Positions 28,717 to 37,047 of a stretch of DNA of 64,000 bases are shown piece after piece. A program made the translations under genes and the position numbers. Each line of letters begins with the position of its first letter. Position 1 is the stretch's first letter. The notes beneath the pieces were generated by a model, which was not told the DNA's origin, did no database searches, and worked only from the letters and a program-made list of their open reading frames with translations. The stretch comes from Pseudomonas entomophila (GTDB lineage: Bacteria > Pseudomonadota > Gammaproteobacteria > Pseudomonadales > Pseudomonadaceae): contig NZ_JARPQB010000011.1 in assembly GCF_029478665.1 (NCBI RefSeq), positions 1 through 64,000 on the forward strand, in the 5' to 3' direction.

Positions 28717-30096
28717 TCAGAGGATGTTGAACGGAATGGTGGTGACCAGGCGGAACTCGTCCAGGCTGCCGTCGCCCTGGGCCTTGCTGGCGCGGTGGGC
28801 GGTGTAGGTGGCGCGGATCGCGGTATCCTTCAGCGGGCCGCTCTGTATCGCGTAGCTGGTACCGAAGCCCCACTCGTAGTGGGTTTCGCCGTCCAGGCCT
28901 TTGACGTCGTACATCGTGCCCTTGTAGTGGGTGCCATCGATGCCCCAGCCGCGAGCGTTGTACAGGTTGAACTTGAGGCCTGGCACACCGTACGGCGCCA
29001 TGTTCAGCACGTAGCTGATCTGCAGGGATTTCTCGTTCGGGCCGTTGAAGTCCGACAGCAGGGAGTTGGCCAGGTAGATGCCGTTGGTTTCGTGCAGGTA
29101 GTCGAAGTACTCGTTGCCGTTGACCTGCTGCCAGGAGGCGCTGAGCGTGTGGGCCTGGTGGGTCAGGCCGAACGACAGGCTGTAGGTGTCGTTGTCGATC
29201 TCGCCCATCTTCTTGCTGCCTTCGTCCACGGTCTTGTAGTAGTTCAGACCGGTGGTCAGGCTCAGCACCGCGCTGTCGCCCAGCACATGGTTGGCGCCGA
29301 CGTAGTACTGGTTCCAGAAGTCCTCGACCTGGGTGGCGTAGAAGCTGGTGGTCAGGCTCTTGAGCGGCTGGTAGTTGACGCCGACGGTGCTGGCGCGGTC
29401 GGTTTCCACGCGCTTGGCCGTGTATTCGCTGCGGAACTTGCTCAGGCTCTGTTCGGTACGCGGCGAGACGCGGTCGAACGTGCCCAGGTCGAACGACAGG
29501 TTGTCGAACTCGGCGCTGTGCAGGAACGCACCCTGGAAGCTCGAGGGCAGGGCACGGTTGCCGATGTAGGCGATCATGGGCGTGTCGACCGACTGGCGAC
29601 CGACGGTCAGCGTGGTGTTGGAGATGCGTGCCTTGACGTTGCCCAGGCCCATCTTGCTCCACTGGCCGATGACATCGCCGTCGCTGTGGGTGAGCGTGCG
29701 GTTGTTCGGCCCGGCCACGGCGGCGCGGCCGCGCTCGAGGGCGATGGCGTTGTAGGCCGCGGCCTCGACGGCGAAGCCCACGGTACCTTCGGTGAAGCCC
29801 GAGCTGTAGTTGAGGATGGTGCCCTGCACCCAGTTGTTACGGCTGTGGGTGTCGTGCTGGGTGCCGTCGCCCTTGTAGTACTTCCACAGCGGCGCGCGGG
29901 TGGCGCGTTCGTGGGCATACCAGTTGCGGGTGCTGCCGGACAGGCTCTGGCCGTCGATGAAGCCTTTGCTCTCGGCCTGTTCGCTGCTCGACTTGAGCGT
30001 GACCGGAACGAAGTCCTGGCTGGCGGGCTCGGCCAGGGCGAGGGCGCTGAAGGCGCCGACGGACAAGGCTAATGCGGTGAGTGTGAAACGTCTCAA
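28717..30096 (-). CDS. opdP: OprD-family outer-membrane porin (OpdP-like)
   Basis: Substrate-specific porin, 459 aa, starting TTG with GGGAG 8 bases upstream. The signal peptide ends near ALALAEPAS. OprD features include FIDGQSLSGSTRNWYAHER and an 18-strand alternating pattern (for example NTDTYSLSFGLTHQAHTLSA-like strands). Its place among dipeptide-binding genes matches opdP of P. aeruginosa, a glycine-glutamate/dipeptide channel, so it likely admits dipeptides through the outer membrane. Confidence 0.87.
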   Translation of the reverse strand: MRRFTLTALALSVGAFSALALAEPASQDFVPVTLKSSSEQAESKGFIDGQSLSGSTRNWYAHERATRAPLWKYYKGDGTQHDTHSRNNWVQGTILNYSSGFTEGTVGFAVEAAAYNAIALERGRAAVAGPNNRTLTHSDGDVIGQWSKMGLGNVKARISNTTLTVGRQSVDTPMIAYIGNRALPSSFQGAFLHSAEFDNLSFDLGTFDRVSPRTEQSLSKFRSEYTAKRVETDRASTVGVNYQPLKSLTTSFYATQVEDFWNQYYVGANHVLGDSAVLSLTTGLNYYKTVDEGSKKMGEIDNDTYSLSFGLTHQAHTLSASWQQVNGNEYFDYLHETNGIYLANSLLSDFNGPNEKSLQISYVLNMAPYGVPGLKFNLYNARGWGIDGTHYKGTMYDVKGLDGETHYEWGFGTSYAIQSGPLKDTAIRATYTAHRASKAQGDGSLDEFRLVTTIPFNIL

Positions 30097-30208
30097 GATT
30101 AAAGCTCCCTTTATTTTTTTTTAGTTATCACCCAGGCCTTGTGGGCCGGGCCTGTTGCGGTGCTGCGGTACTGCAATGTTTGCCTTGGGGTCACCAGGCA
30201 AATCCGGG

Positions 30209-30256
30209 CTGCACGCGGGCGCGGGGGTGGGTCTCACCCCCGGCCGCGCGGTGCAG
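30209..30256 (-). promoter_or_regulatory. Intercistronic hairpin after the second dppA-like gene
   Basis: A long GC-rich hairpin runs from CTGCAC (30209) to GTGCAG (30256), with a core GCGGGGGTG/CACCCCCGG stem. It ends 2 bases from the stop codon of the binding-protein gene. No T-run follows. Confidence 0.65.
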
Positions 30257-30258
30257 GG

Positions 30259-31851
30259 TCAATCGATGCTGACGCCGGAAAATACGTTGCGTCCGAAGGG
30301 GCTGACCTTGAAATCTTTCACGCCGATGCTCAGTGGCTGGTTGACCGTGGAATGGGCCACCGGGGTGATCGGCACCTGTTGCTTGAGGCGTTGCTGGGCC
30401 TGTTGGTAGAGGGCGGTGCGCTGTTCACGGTCGGTGACCTGCTTGGCCTTGTTGACCAGCGCGTCGTACTGCGGGTCGCACCACAGCGAGTAGTTGTTGC
30501 TGCCGATGGCGCCGCAGCTGTACAGGGTGCCCAGCCAGTTGTCCGGGTCACCGTTGTCGCCGGTCCAGCCGATCAGGGCGATGTCGTGCTCGCCGTTTTT
30601 CATGCGCTTGAGGTACTCGCCCCACTCGTAGCTGACGATGCGTACCTTGAAGCCGAGCTTGCTCCAGTCCGACTGCAGCATTTCGGCCATCAGCTTGGCG
30701 TTGGGGTTGTAGGGGCGCTGCACCGGCATGGCCCACAGAGTGATCTCGGTGCCTTCCTTGACCCCCGCCTGTTTGAGCAGTTGCCTGGCCTTTTCCGGGT
30801 CGTACTTGGCGTCCTTGAGCGAGGTGTCGTAGGACCACTGCGTGGGCGGCATGGCATTGACCGCGGGTTGGCCGGCGTCCTGGTAGACCGCCTGGATGAT
30901 CGCCTGCTTGTTCACCGCCATGTCCATGGCCTGGCGCACTTCGACGCGGTCGAACGGTGGGTGCTGGGTGTTGTAGGCGATGTAGCCGAGGTTGAAGCCG
31001 GATTGCGTCATCACCTGCAGCTTGTCGTCCTGCTTGAGCGCAGGCAGGTCGGCCGGGCGTGGGTGCAGGGTGATCTGGCATTCGTTGCGGCGCAGCTTCT
31101 GGATGCGCACCGAGGGGTCGACGTTGATGGAGAACACCAGGTTGTCGATCTTCACCAGGTCCGGGGCCCAGTAGTCCTTGTTGCCCTTGTAGCGGATCTG
31201 CGAGTCCTTCTGGTAGCGCTGGAACACGAAGGGGCCAGTGCCAATCGGTTTCTGGTTGATATCGCTGGGCTTGCCGCTGGCCAGCAGGTGCTCGGCGTAC
31301 TCGGCGGAGAGGATCGAGGCGAAGGCCATGGCGATGTTCTGCAGGAACGCGGCATCGACCTTGTTCAGGGTGAAGACCACGGTCAGCGGGGCGGTCTTCT
31401 CGACCTTGGCGATGTTCTTGTCCAGCCCCATGCTGATGAAGTAGGGGAACTCGGTGGGGTAGGCCTTGCGGAAGGGCTGGTCCTTGTCGAGCATGCGGTT
31501 GAAGGTGAACAGCACGTCGTCGGCGTTGAAGTCGCGCGAGGGCTTGAAGTCCTTGTTGGCGTGGAACTTCACGCCGGGCCGCAGGTGGAAGGTGTACTTC
31601 AGGCCATCGTCCGAGACCTGCCAGTCGGTGGCCAGGCCAGGCTGCACCGCGGTGCCGCCACGTTCGAACTCGACGAGGCGGTTGTAGATCGGTTCGGCGG
31701 CGTCGTTGTCGGTGGCAGCGGTGTACTGGGCGGTGTCGAAACCGGCCGGGCTGCCCTCTGAACAGAACACCAGGTTGTTGGCCGCGACGAGCGGCGCCTG
31801 GCTCAGCAGGCCGAGGGCGAGCAGGGTGGAACTCAGTGTGGTGAGGCGCAT
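30259..31851 (-). CDS. Periplasmic dipeptide-binding protein (DppA-like, copy 2)
   Basis: A 530-aa SBP_bac_5 protein with a signal peptide ending near PLVAANNLVF. Family motifs: FHLRPGVKFHANKDFKPSRD, FNADDVLFTFNRML, KPIGTGPFVFQRYQKDSQIR, TGDNGDPDNWLGTLYSC. It closely resembles copy 3, including the shared AMPVQRPYNPNAKLMAEMLQ stretch, indicating tandem duplication followed by divergence. It lies upstream of the porin gene and has a weak sigma-54-like sequence at 31900-31915. Confidence 0.9.
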   Translation of the reverse strand: MRLTTLSSTLLALGLLSQAPLVAANNLVFCSEGSPAGFDTAQYTAATDNDAAEPIYNRLVEFERGGTAVQPGLATDWQVSDDGLKYTFHLRPGVKFHANKDFKPSRDFNADDVLFTFNRMLDKDQPFRKAYPTEFPYFISMGLDKNIAKVEKTAPLTVVFTLNKVDAAFLQNIAMAFASILSAEYAEHLLASGKPSDINQKPIGTGPFVFQRYQKDSQIRYKGNKDYWAPDLVKIDNLVFSINVDPSVRIQKLRRNECQITLHPRPADLPALKQDDKLQVMTQSGFNLGYIAYNTQHPPFDRVEVRQAMDMAVNKQAIIQAVYQDAGQPAVNAMPPTQWSYDTSLKDAKYDPEKARQLLKQAGVKEGTEITLWAMPVQRPYNPNAKLMAEMLQSDWSKLGFKVRIVSYEWGEYLKRMKNGEHDIALIGWTGDNGDPDNWLGTLYSCGAIGSNNYSLWCDPQYDALVNKAKQVTDREQRTALYQQAQQRLKQQVPITPVAHSTVNQPLSIGVKDFKVSPFGRNVFSGVSID

Positions 31852-32023
31852 GGCAGATCCTTTGTCCGTGTATTTCGGCCGCGCCAGGCAAAACGCGGCT
31901 GCAACGTCCCGGCCCTGACGATAGAAGCGCCAGAATGCGGGAACCAGAGTCAGATACTGATAAGTGAGCGGGAGCTGTCCGGTGAGCGCTAGGGAATTGC
32001 CCTGCGTATCACCCGGTCGTGTC

Positions 32024-32054
32024 GCCGTCCTGCCGAAAACGCCGGCAGGACGGC
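32024..32054 (-). promoter_or_regulatory. Intercistronic hairpin after the third dppA-like gene
   Basis: A perfect 12-bp stem (32024-32035 with 32043-32054) with a 7-base loop lies 9 bases past the stop codon. It lacks a T-run on the minus strand and repeats the pattern seen after the other binding-protein and porin genes. Confidence 0.7.
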
Positions 32055-32062
32055 CACGGCCG

Positions 32063-33688
32063 TTAGTTGTCCACGCTTACCCCGTAGAAGGCGTTCAGAC
32101 CGAAGGGGCTGATCTTGAAGTCCTTCACTTTCGTGCTCATGGGCTGATACACGGTGGAGTGGGCGATCGGGGTGATCGGCACCTGCTCCTTGAGGATGTG
32201 TTGCGCCTGCTTGTACAGCTCGGTGCGCTTGGCCTGGTCGGGGGTGGCCTTGGCTTGCTTGATCAGGTCGTCGTACGGCTTGTAGCACCACTTGGAGAAG
32301 TTGTTGCCGTCCATTGCATCGCAGCCGTAGAGGGTGCCCAGCCAGTTGTCCGGGTCACCATTGTCGCCGCTCCAGCCGATCAGCATGGCGCCTTGTTCGC
32401 CGCCTTTGGAGCGCTTGATGTACTCACCCCACTCGTAGCTGACGATCTTGGCCTTGATGCCGACCTTGGCCCAGTCCGATTGCAGCATCTCGGCCATCAG
32501 CTTGGCGTTGGGGTTGTACGGGCGCTGCACCGGCATGGCCCACAGGGTGATCTCGGTGCCTTCCTTGATGCCGGCTTCCTTGAGCAGCTGTTTCGCCTTC
32601 TCAGGGTCGTACTTGGCGTCCTTGATCGTGGTGTCGTAGGACCATTGCGTGGGTGGCATGGCGTTGACCGCCAGCTGGCCGGCGCCTTGATAGACCGACT
32701 CGATGATCTGCGGCTTGTTCACCGCCATGTCCAGCGCTTCGCGTACCTTGAGTTGCGCCAGCGGGTTGGGTTCGTTGCTGCCCTTGACCTTGTCCATCAC
32801 GTTGTAGGCGATGTAGCCGAGGTTGAAGCCGGCCTGGTCAGGCATCTTCAGCTTCGGATCCTGCTTGAGCGGTGCGATGTCGGCTGGGCGCGGGAACAGG
32901 GTGACCTGGCACTCGTTCTTCTTGAGCTTCTGCATGCGCACCGAGGCGTCGGTGCTGATGGCGAAGATCAGGTTGTCGATCTTCACGTCCTCGGGCTTCC
33001 AGTAGTCCTTGTTGCCCTTGTAGCGGATCTGCGCGTCCTTCTGGTACTTGCTGAACACGAACGGGCCGGTGCCGATGGGCTTCTGGTTGATATCGGCGGC
33101 CTTGCCTTCCTTGAGCAACTGGTCGGCGTATTCGGCGGACTGGATGGAGGCGAAGCTCATGGCGAGGTTCTGGATGAACGCGGCGTCCACTTCGTTGAGG
33201 GCGAAACGCACGGTGTGGTCATCGACCTTCTCGACCTTGGCGATGTTCTTGTCCATGCCCATGTCGGTGAAGTAAGGGAACTCGGTGGGGTAGGCCTTGC
33301 GGAAGGGGTGGTTCTTGTCGAGCATGCGGTTGAAGGTGAACAGCACGTCGTCGGCGTTGAATTCACGGGTGGGCTTGAAGTACTCGGTGGTATGGAACTT
33401 CACTCCGTCGCGCAGATGGAAGGTGTACGTCTTGCCGTCGTCGGAGACTTCCCACTTGGTGGCCAGGCCCGGGATCACCGCGGTGCCGCCGCGCTCGAAT
33501 TGCGTCAGGCGGTTGAAGATGGTTTCGGCGGAGGCGTCAAAGTCGGTCCCGGTGGTGTACTGGCCAGGGTCGAAACCGGCCGGGCTGCCTTCGGAGCAGA
33601 ACACCAGGTTGGTCGCGGCGAGGGCGGACGGAGCGCCGGCTAGCAAGCCTGCACTGACCAGGAACGGGATGACTGCGTGTTTGAGCAT
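32063..33688 (-). CDS. Periplasmic dipeptide-binding protein (DppA-like, copy 3)
   Basis: First gene of the dpp cluster, 541 aa. The signal peptide ends near APSALAATN. It has the same family blocks as copy 2 (FHLRDGVKFHTTEYFKPTRE, FNADDVLFTFNRMLDKNHPF, KPIGTGPFVFSKYQKDAQIR, SGDNGDPDNWLGTLYGCDA), but with an extra lysine-rich stretch near VMDKVKGSNEPNPLAQLK. Three binding proteins with one DppBCDF transporter suggest a widened peptide range. Its promoter must lie in the 312-bp region upstream. Confidence 0.9.
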   Translation of the reverse strand: MLKHAVIPFLVSAGLLAGAPSALAATNLVFCSEGSPAGFDPGQYTTGTDFDASAETIFNRLTQFERGGTAVIPGLATKWEVSDDGKTYTFHLRDGVKFHTTEYFKPTREFNADDVLFTFNRMLDKNHPFRKAYPTEFPYFTDMGMDKNIAKVEKVDDHTVRFALNEVDAAFIQNLAMSFASIQSAEYADQLLKEGKAADINQKPIGTGPFVFSKYQKDAQIRYKGNKDYWKPEDVKIDNLIFAISTDASVRMQKLKKNECQVTLFPRPADIAPLKQDPKLKMPDQAGFNLGYIAYNVMDKVKGSNEPNPLAQLKVREALDMAVNKPQIIESVYQGAGQLAVNAMPPTQWSYDTTIKDAKYDPEKAKQLLKEAGIKEGTEITLWAMPVQRPYNPNAKLMAEMLQSDWAKVGIKAKIVSYEWGEYIKRSKGGEQGAMLIGWSGDNGDPDNWLGTLYGCDAMDGNNFSKWCYKPYDDLIKQAKATPDQAKRTELYKQAQHILKEQVPITPIAHSTVYQPMSTKVKDFKISPFGLNAFYGVSVDN

Positions 33689-34000
33689 GGTGGCCTCATT
33701 GTTGTCATTTTTCGAATTGAGGCGGCCTCGTGAGCCGACCTGCGGATACTTATGCAGGGGCTATTCCCAATGCAACACTCAGCGGGATGGTTGGCGGCAA
33801 AAATGTGGGACGGACGTACATGGATGTCGCATCCATATAACTTTGGCGAATGTTGATCGTTTGCGCGGTCGTTTGACACGAAAATTTCAAGATGTTTCGC
33901 ATCAAATGTGACAAGCGGATGCACCCGTTTGGGGCGTGGGAAAGGTCTGAAACTACTGTCCGAGACGGTCTTGTCCGTCCCGGACATCCAACTGGAGGGG
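33689..34000. promoter_or_regulatory. Control region upstream of the dpp cluster
   Basis: About 310 bases without a gene. It holds the promoter region of the first dppA-like gene, a perfect inverted repeat ATGGATG-TCG-CATCCAT (33820-33836) that could be an operator, and near 33957-33986 a hairpin beyond the SIMPL-protein gene. Moderately AT-rich stretches lie between. Confidence 0.5.
33957..33986 (-). terminator. Probable terminator of the SIMPL-domain gene
   Basis: A hairpin TGTCCG-A-GACGG / CCGTC-C-CGGACA (12 positions, one mismatch, 6-base loop) lies 14 bases past the stop codon. The following T-run is poor, so efficiency is uncertain. Confidence 0.45.
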
Positions 34001-34720
34001 TCAGGGCACCTGAACTTCGATCAGGCCATCGGCAGTCATGCTCACTTCACTCGTGCCGGCTTCGATATCCGGTGCTGGCGCGGCTTCATCGGCGGCGCCC
34101 TTGGCCATCATCGCCATCGGCGCGCTGCGCAGGTAAGGGCGCGGGTAGCCGCTGCTGTTCAGGTTCAGGCTGACCACCTTGTAGCCTTTGCCGCCCAGGG
34201 CCTCGGTGGCCAGCTGGGCACGTGCCTTGAAGGCCGCGACGGCATCCTTGAGCAACTCGTCTTCATTGCCCTTGCGGGTGGCGGGGGCGATGGAGAAATC
34301 CATGCCGCCCATCTTCAGGTCCTGCAGCAGTTCGCCGGTCAGCTTGGACAGGGCCGGGAAGTCGGCGCTCTCCAGGCGCAGCTCGGCGCGCTCGCGCCAG
34401 CCGGTGATCTTCTGGCCTTTGGTGTCGTAGATCGGGTAGCTGTTGCGGCTGCCCTGGCTGATCTTCACTTCCTTGACCTGGCGTGCCTGCTGCACCGCCT
34501 TGTTCATGGTTTCGGTGATTTCCTTGGCCAGCTTGCCCGGATCACTGTTTTGCGATTCGCTGTACAGCGTCACGACCATCAGGTCGCGTGCCACTTCCTT
34601 GCTGACTTCGGCGCGCAGCGAGACCTGGTTGTAGCGTGGCTCGTCGGCCGCCAGGGCGGGCAGACTGGCGAGCATGCCGCAGGACAGGGCGAAGGCTTTG
34701 CTGCGACGGGAAATGTGCAT
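34001..34720 (-). CDS. SIMPL-domain (DUF541) periplasmic protein
   Basis: A 239-aa secreted or outer-membrane-associated protein with a signal peptide ending near SLPALAADEP. The SIMPL domain runs from about residue 30 to 235 (VARDLMVVTLYSESQNSDPG, FSIAPATRKGNEDELLKDA, AFKARAQLATEALGGKGYKV, LNLNSSG). Members have been linked to oxidative-stress tolerance and periplasmic binding, with no clear enzyme activity. It is divergent from roxS. The final residues (GLIEVQVP) look complete. Confidence 0.85.
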   Translation of the reverse strand: MHISRRSKAFALSCGMLASLPALAADEPRYNQVSLRAEVSKEVARDLMVVTLYSESQNSDPGKLAKEITETMNKAVQQARQVKEVKISQGSRNSYPIYDTKGQKITGWRERAELRLESADFPALSKLTGELLQDLKMGGMDFSIAPATRKGNEDELLKDAVAAFKARAQLATEALGGKGYKVVSLNLNSSGYPRPYLRSAPMAMMAKGAADEAAPAPDIEAGTSEVSMTADGLIEVQVP

Positions 34721-34921
34721 GTGGAACTCCTTGGCAATATATAAAGCGCGGAACGCTATTCATCCCACGCATGGCCGATCAGACCGGAGTGAGTGTAGTG
34801 GGTTCAAAAGTGCCATCATGATTCTGTGACAAAGTGTGGCGCTTTGCCGCATTGCTGCAGCGAGGCGCCTGGCTTCGGTATACTCCAGCCGATTTTCCTG
34901 GAGCACTCATCGGGAGAGCTC

Positions 34922-36178
34922 ATGCTCGCCGCCGCACATCCGCTGTCCGCTACACGCCAGAACCTCTGGCGCCTGACCTTCATTCGCATCCTCGTCCTGG
35001 CGGCCCAGGCCGGTTCGGTGGGCGTGGCCTACTGGACCGAACTGCTGCCCCTGCCGTGGTTCTCGCTGGCGGTGACCCTGGCCCTGTCGTCACTGCTGTG
35101 TGCCTTCACCGCCCTGCGCCTGCGCCTGTCGTTGCCGGTCACCGAGCTCGAATACGCCCTGCAGCTGGCCTGTGACCTGCTGATCCACAGTGCCCTGCTG
35201 TATTACTCGGGCGGCTCGACCAACCCCTTCGTCTCTTATTACCTGGTGCCGCTGGCAATTGCCGCGGTCACGCTGCCGTGGATCTATTCGCTGGTGCTTT
35301 CGGGTATCGCGCTGGTGGCCTACAGCCTGTTGCTGGTGCAGTACTACCCGCTGGAAACGCTGCCACTGGCGCGCGACACCATGCAGGTCTACGGCATGTG
35401 GCTGAGCATTGCCCTGGCGGCGGGGGTGATTACCTTCTTCGCCGCGCGCATGGCCGAGGAACTGCGCCAGCAGGAAAACCTGCGCGCCGAGCGGCGTGAA
35501 GAAAGCCTGCGCGACGAACAGTTGCTGGCCGTGGCCACCCAGGCCGCCGGCGCTGCCCATGAGCTGGGCACCCCGCTGGCGACCATGAGCGTGCTGCTCA
35601 ACGAGATGCGCCAGGACCACGCCGACCCCCTGTTGCAGGAAGACCTGCAGATCCTTCAGGACCAGGTCAAGCTGTGCAAGGAAACCCTGCAGCAACTGGT
35701 GCGCGCCGCCGAGGCCAACCGGCGCCTGGCCATCGTCGAGCAGGACGTCACCGCCTGGCTCGACGAAGCGCTCAATCGCTGGCACCTGATGCGCCCTGAA
35801 GCCAGCTACCGCTTCCAGCGCCTGCGCGACGGCGTGGTGCCGCGGCTGACGCCGCCACCGGACCTGACCCAGGCCCTGCTGAACCTGCTGAACAATGCCG
35901 CCGATGCGTGCCCCGACGATCTGGAAGTGCGCCTCGACTGGGACGCCCACGACATCGTCATCAGCATCCGCGATCACGGCCCGGGCGTACCGCCGGCCAT
36001 CGCCGAAGCCATCGGCAAACCTTTCATTACCACCAAGGGCAAAGGCTTCGGCCTGGGCCTGTTCTTGAGCAAGGCCAGCGTGACGCGTGCGGGCGGTTCG
36101 GTGAAACTCTATAGTCATGAGCAGGGTGGCACCCTGACCGAATTGCGCCTGCCCCATGGCAAGCGAGGAGATGCATGA
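34922..36178 (+). CDS. roxS: Redox-sensing histidine kinase RoxS/RegB
   Basis: Membrane sensor kinase of 418 aa from the ATG at 34922 (GGGAG upstream). Six membrane spans fill residues 15-185. The conserved quinone-sensing motif GGSTNPFVSYYLVPLA lies between spans. The phospho-acceptor His is in AAGAAHELGTPLATM; a conserved Cys follows in QVKLCKETLQQLV, the redox-active position in RegB. ATPase boxes are LLNLLNNAADACPDD, DHGPGVP and GKGFGLGLFLS. The family controls terminal oxidases and cyanide/redox responses. It overlaps roxR. Confidence 0.93.
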   Translation: MLAAAHPLSATRQNLWRLTFIRILVLAAQAGSVGVAYWTELLPLPWFSLAVTLALSSLLCAFTALRLRLSLPVTELEYALQLACDLLIHSALLYYSGGSTNPFVSYYLVPLAIAAVTLPWIYSLVLSGIALVAYSLLLVQYYPLETLPLARDTMQVYGMWLSIALAAGVITFFAARMAEELRQQENLRAERREESLRDEQLLAVATQAAGAAHELGTPLATMSVLLNEMRQDHADPLLQEDLQILQDQVKLCKETLQQLVRAAEANRRLAIVEQDVTAWLDEALNRWHLMRPEASYRFQRLRDGVVPRLTPPPDLTQALLNLLNNAADACPDDLEVRLDWDAHDIVISIRDHGPGVPPAIAEAIGKPFITTKGKGFGLGLFLSKASVTRAGGSVKLYSHEQGGTLTELRLPHGKRGDA

Positions 36179-36738
36179 TGAGCGAAGAAAACCAGGTTGA
36201 AGGCGAAGAGCTGCCGCACCTGCTGCTGGTGGATGACGACGCCACCTTTACCCGGGTGATGGCGCGAGCCATGGCCCGTCGCGGGTTCCGCGTGAGCACC
36301 GCGGGTTCCGCCGAAGAGGGCTTGAAGCTGGCCGAGCAGGACCTGCCGGACTACGCCACGCTGGACCTGAAGATGGAAGGCGACTCGGGCCTGGTGCTGC
36401 TGCCCAAGCTGCTGGAGCTGGACCCGGAGATGCGCGTGGTGATCCTGACCGGCTACTCGAGCATCGCCACGGCGGTCGAGGCGGTCAAGCGTGGTGCCTG
36501 CAACTACCTGTGCAAGCCGGCCGACGCCGATGACGTGCTGGCGGCGCTGCTTTCGGAGCACACCGACCTGGACACGCTGGTACCGGAAAACCCGATGTCG
36601 GTGGATCGCCTGCAGTGGGAGCATATCCAGCGTGTGCTGGGTGAGCACGAAGGCAATATCTCTGCCACGGCGCGGGCGCTGGGGATGCACCGACGCACCC
36701 TGCAGCGCAAGTTGCAGAAGCGCCCGGTTCGTCGCTGA
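36175..36738 (+). CDS. roxR: Response regulator RoxR/RegA
   Basis: A 187-aa partner of RoxS whose ATG overlaps the kinase stop; a second ATG one codon later is equally usable. The receiver domain (about 15-130) has acidic pocket VDDDATF, phospho-acceptor Asp in YATLDLKMEGDSG, and conserved VILTGYSS and YLCKPAD. The C-terminus is a Fis-type HTH (GNISATARALGMHRRTLQRK). The near-invariant RegA linker and HTH support redox control of respiration. Confidence 0.94.
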   Translation: MMSEENQVEGEELPHLLLVDDDATFTRVMARAMARRGFRVSTAGSAEEGLKLAEQDLPDYATLDLKMEGDSGLVLLPKLLELDPEMRVVILTGYSSIATAVEAVKRGACNYLCKPADADDVLAALLSEHTDLDTLVPENPMSVDRLQWEHIQRVLGEHEGNISATARALGMHRRTLQRKLQKRPVRR

Positions 36739-36740
36739 CG

Positions 36741-36821
36741 GGTTCGCCGGCAAGCCGGCTCCTACGTGATATTTGGTCGTTTTGACGATTACGTACAGGA
36801 GCCGGCTTGCCGGCGAAAGGG
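36741..36821. repeat. Inverted REP pair (GAGCCGGCTTGCCGGC class)
   Basis: The left unit TTCGCCGGCAAGCCGGCTCC and the right unit GGAGCCGGCTTGCCGGCGAA are separated by about 28 bases, between convergent roxR and the 62-aa gene. Confidence 0.9.
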
Positions 36822-36844
36822 CCGCCAGGCGGCCCTGCCTTCTA

Positions 36845-37033
36845 TCAGGCTTTCACCCCCGACCGGTCAACGCGCACCGCTAACTGTCCGGTACCCGCCG
36901 GTGCCTCGAACGCTACCTGCCCTCCCGCCGGCACCTTGGTCCGGCCAATCACCTTGCCCGCCCGCAGCAGCTCCAGCGGCATGCCTTCCAACGACTGGCC
37001 CGAAGCCAGCTCCAGTTTGATCCTGATGTTCAT
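36845..37033 (-). CDS. 62-residue protein of unknown function linked to the phospholipase-like gene
   Basis: A short gene: ATG at 37033 with AAGGAGG about 7 bases upstream, ending in TGA at 36845. It begins MNIRIKLELASGQSLEGMPL and is predicted to be an all-beta small protein with alternating hydrophobic positions (VAFEAPAGTGQLAVRVDR), resembling a carboxypeptidase-regulatory or surface-array-like beta sandwich fragment; no signal peptide or membrane span. It starts 14 bases after the stop of the upstream gene, so both are in one transcript under the LexA box. It could be an immunity, chaperone or binding partner; none is proven. Confidence 0.75.
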   Translation of the reverse strand: MNIRIKLELASGQSLEGMPLELLRAGKVIGRTKVPAGGQVAFEAPAGTGQLAVRVDRSGVKA

Positions 37034-37047
37034 CTGTGACCTCCTTG

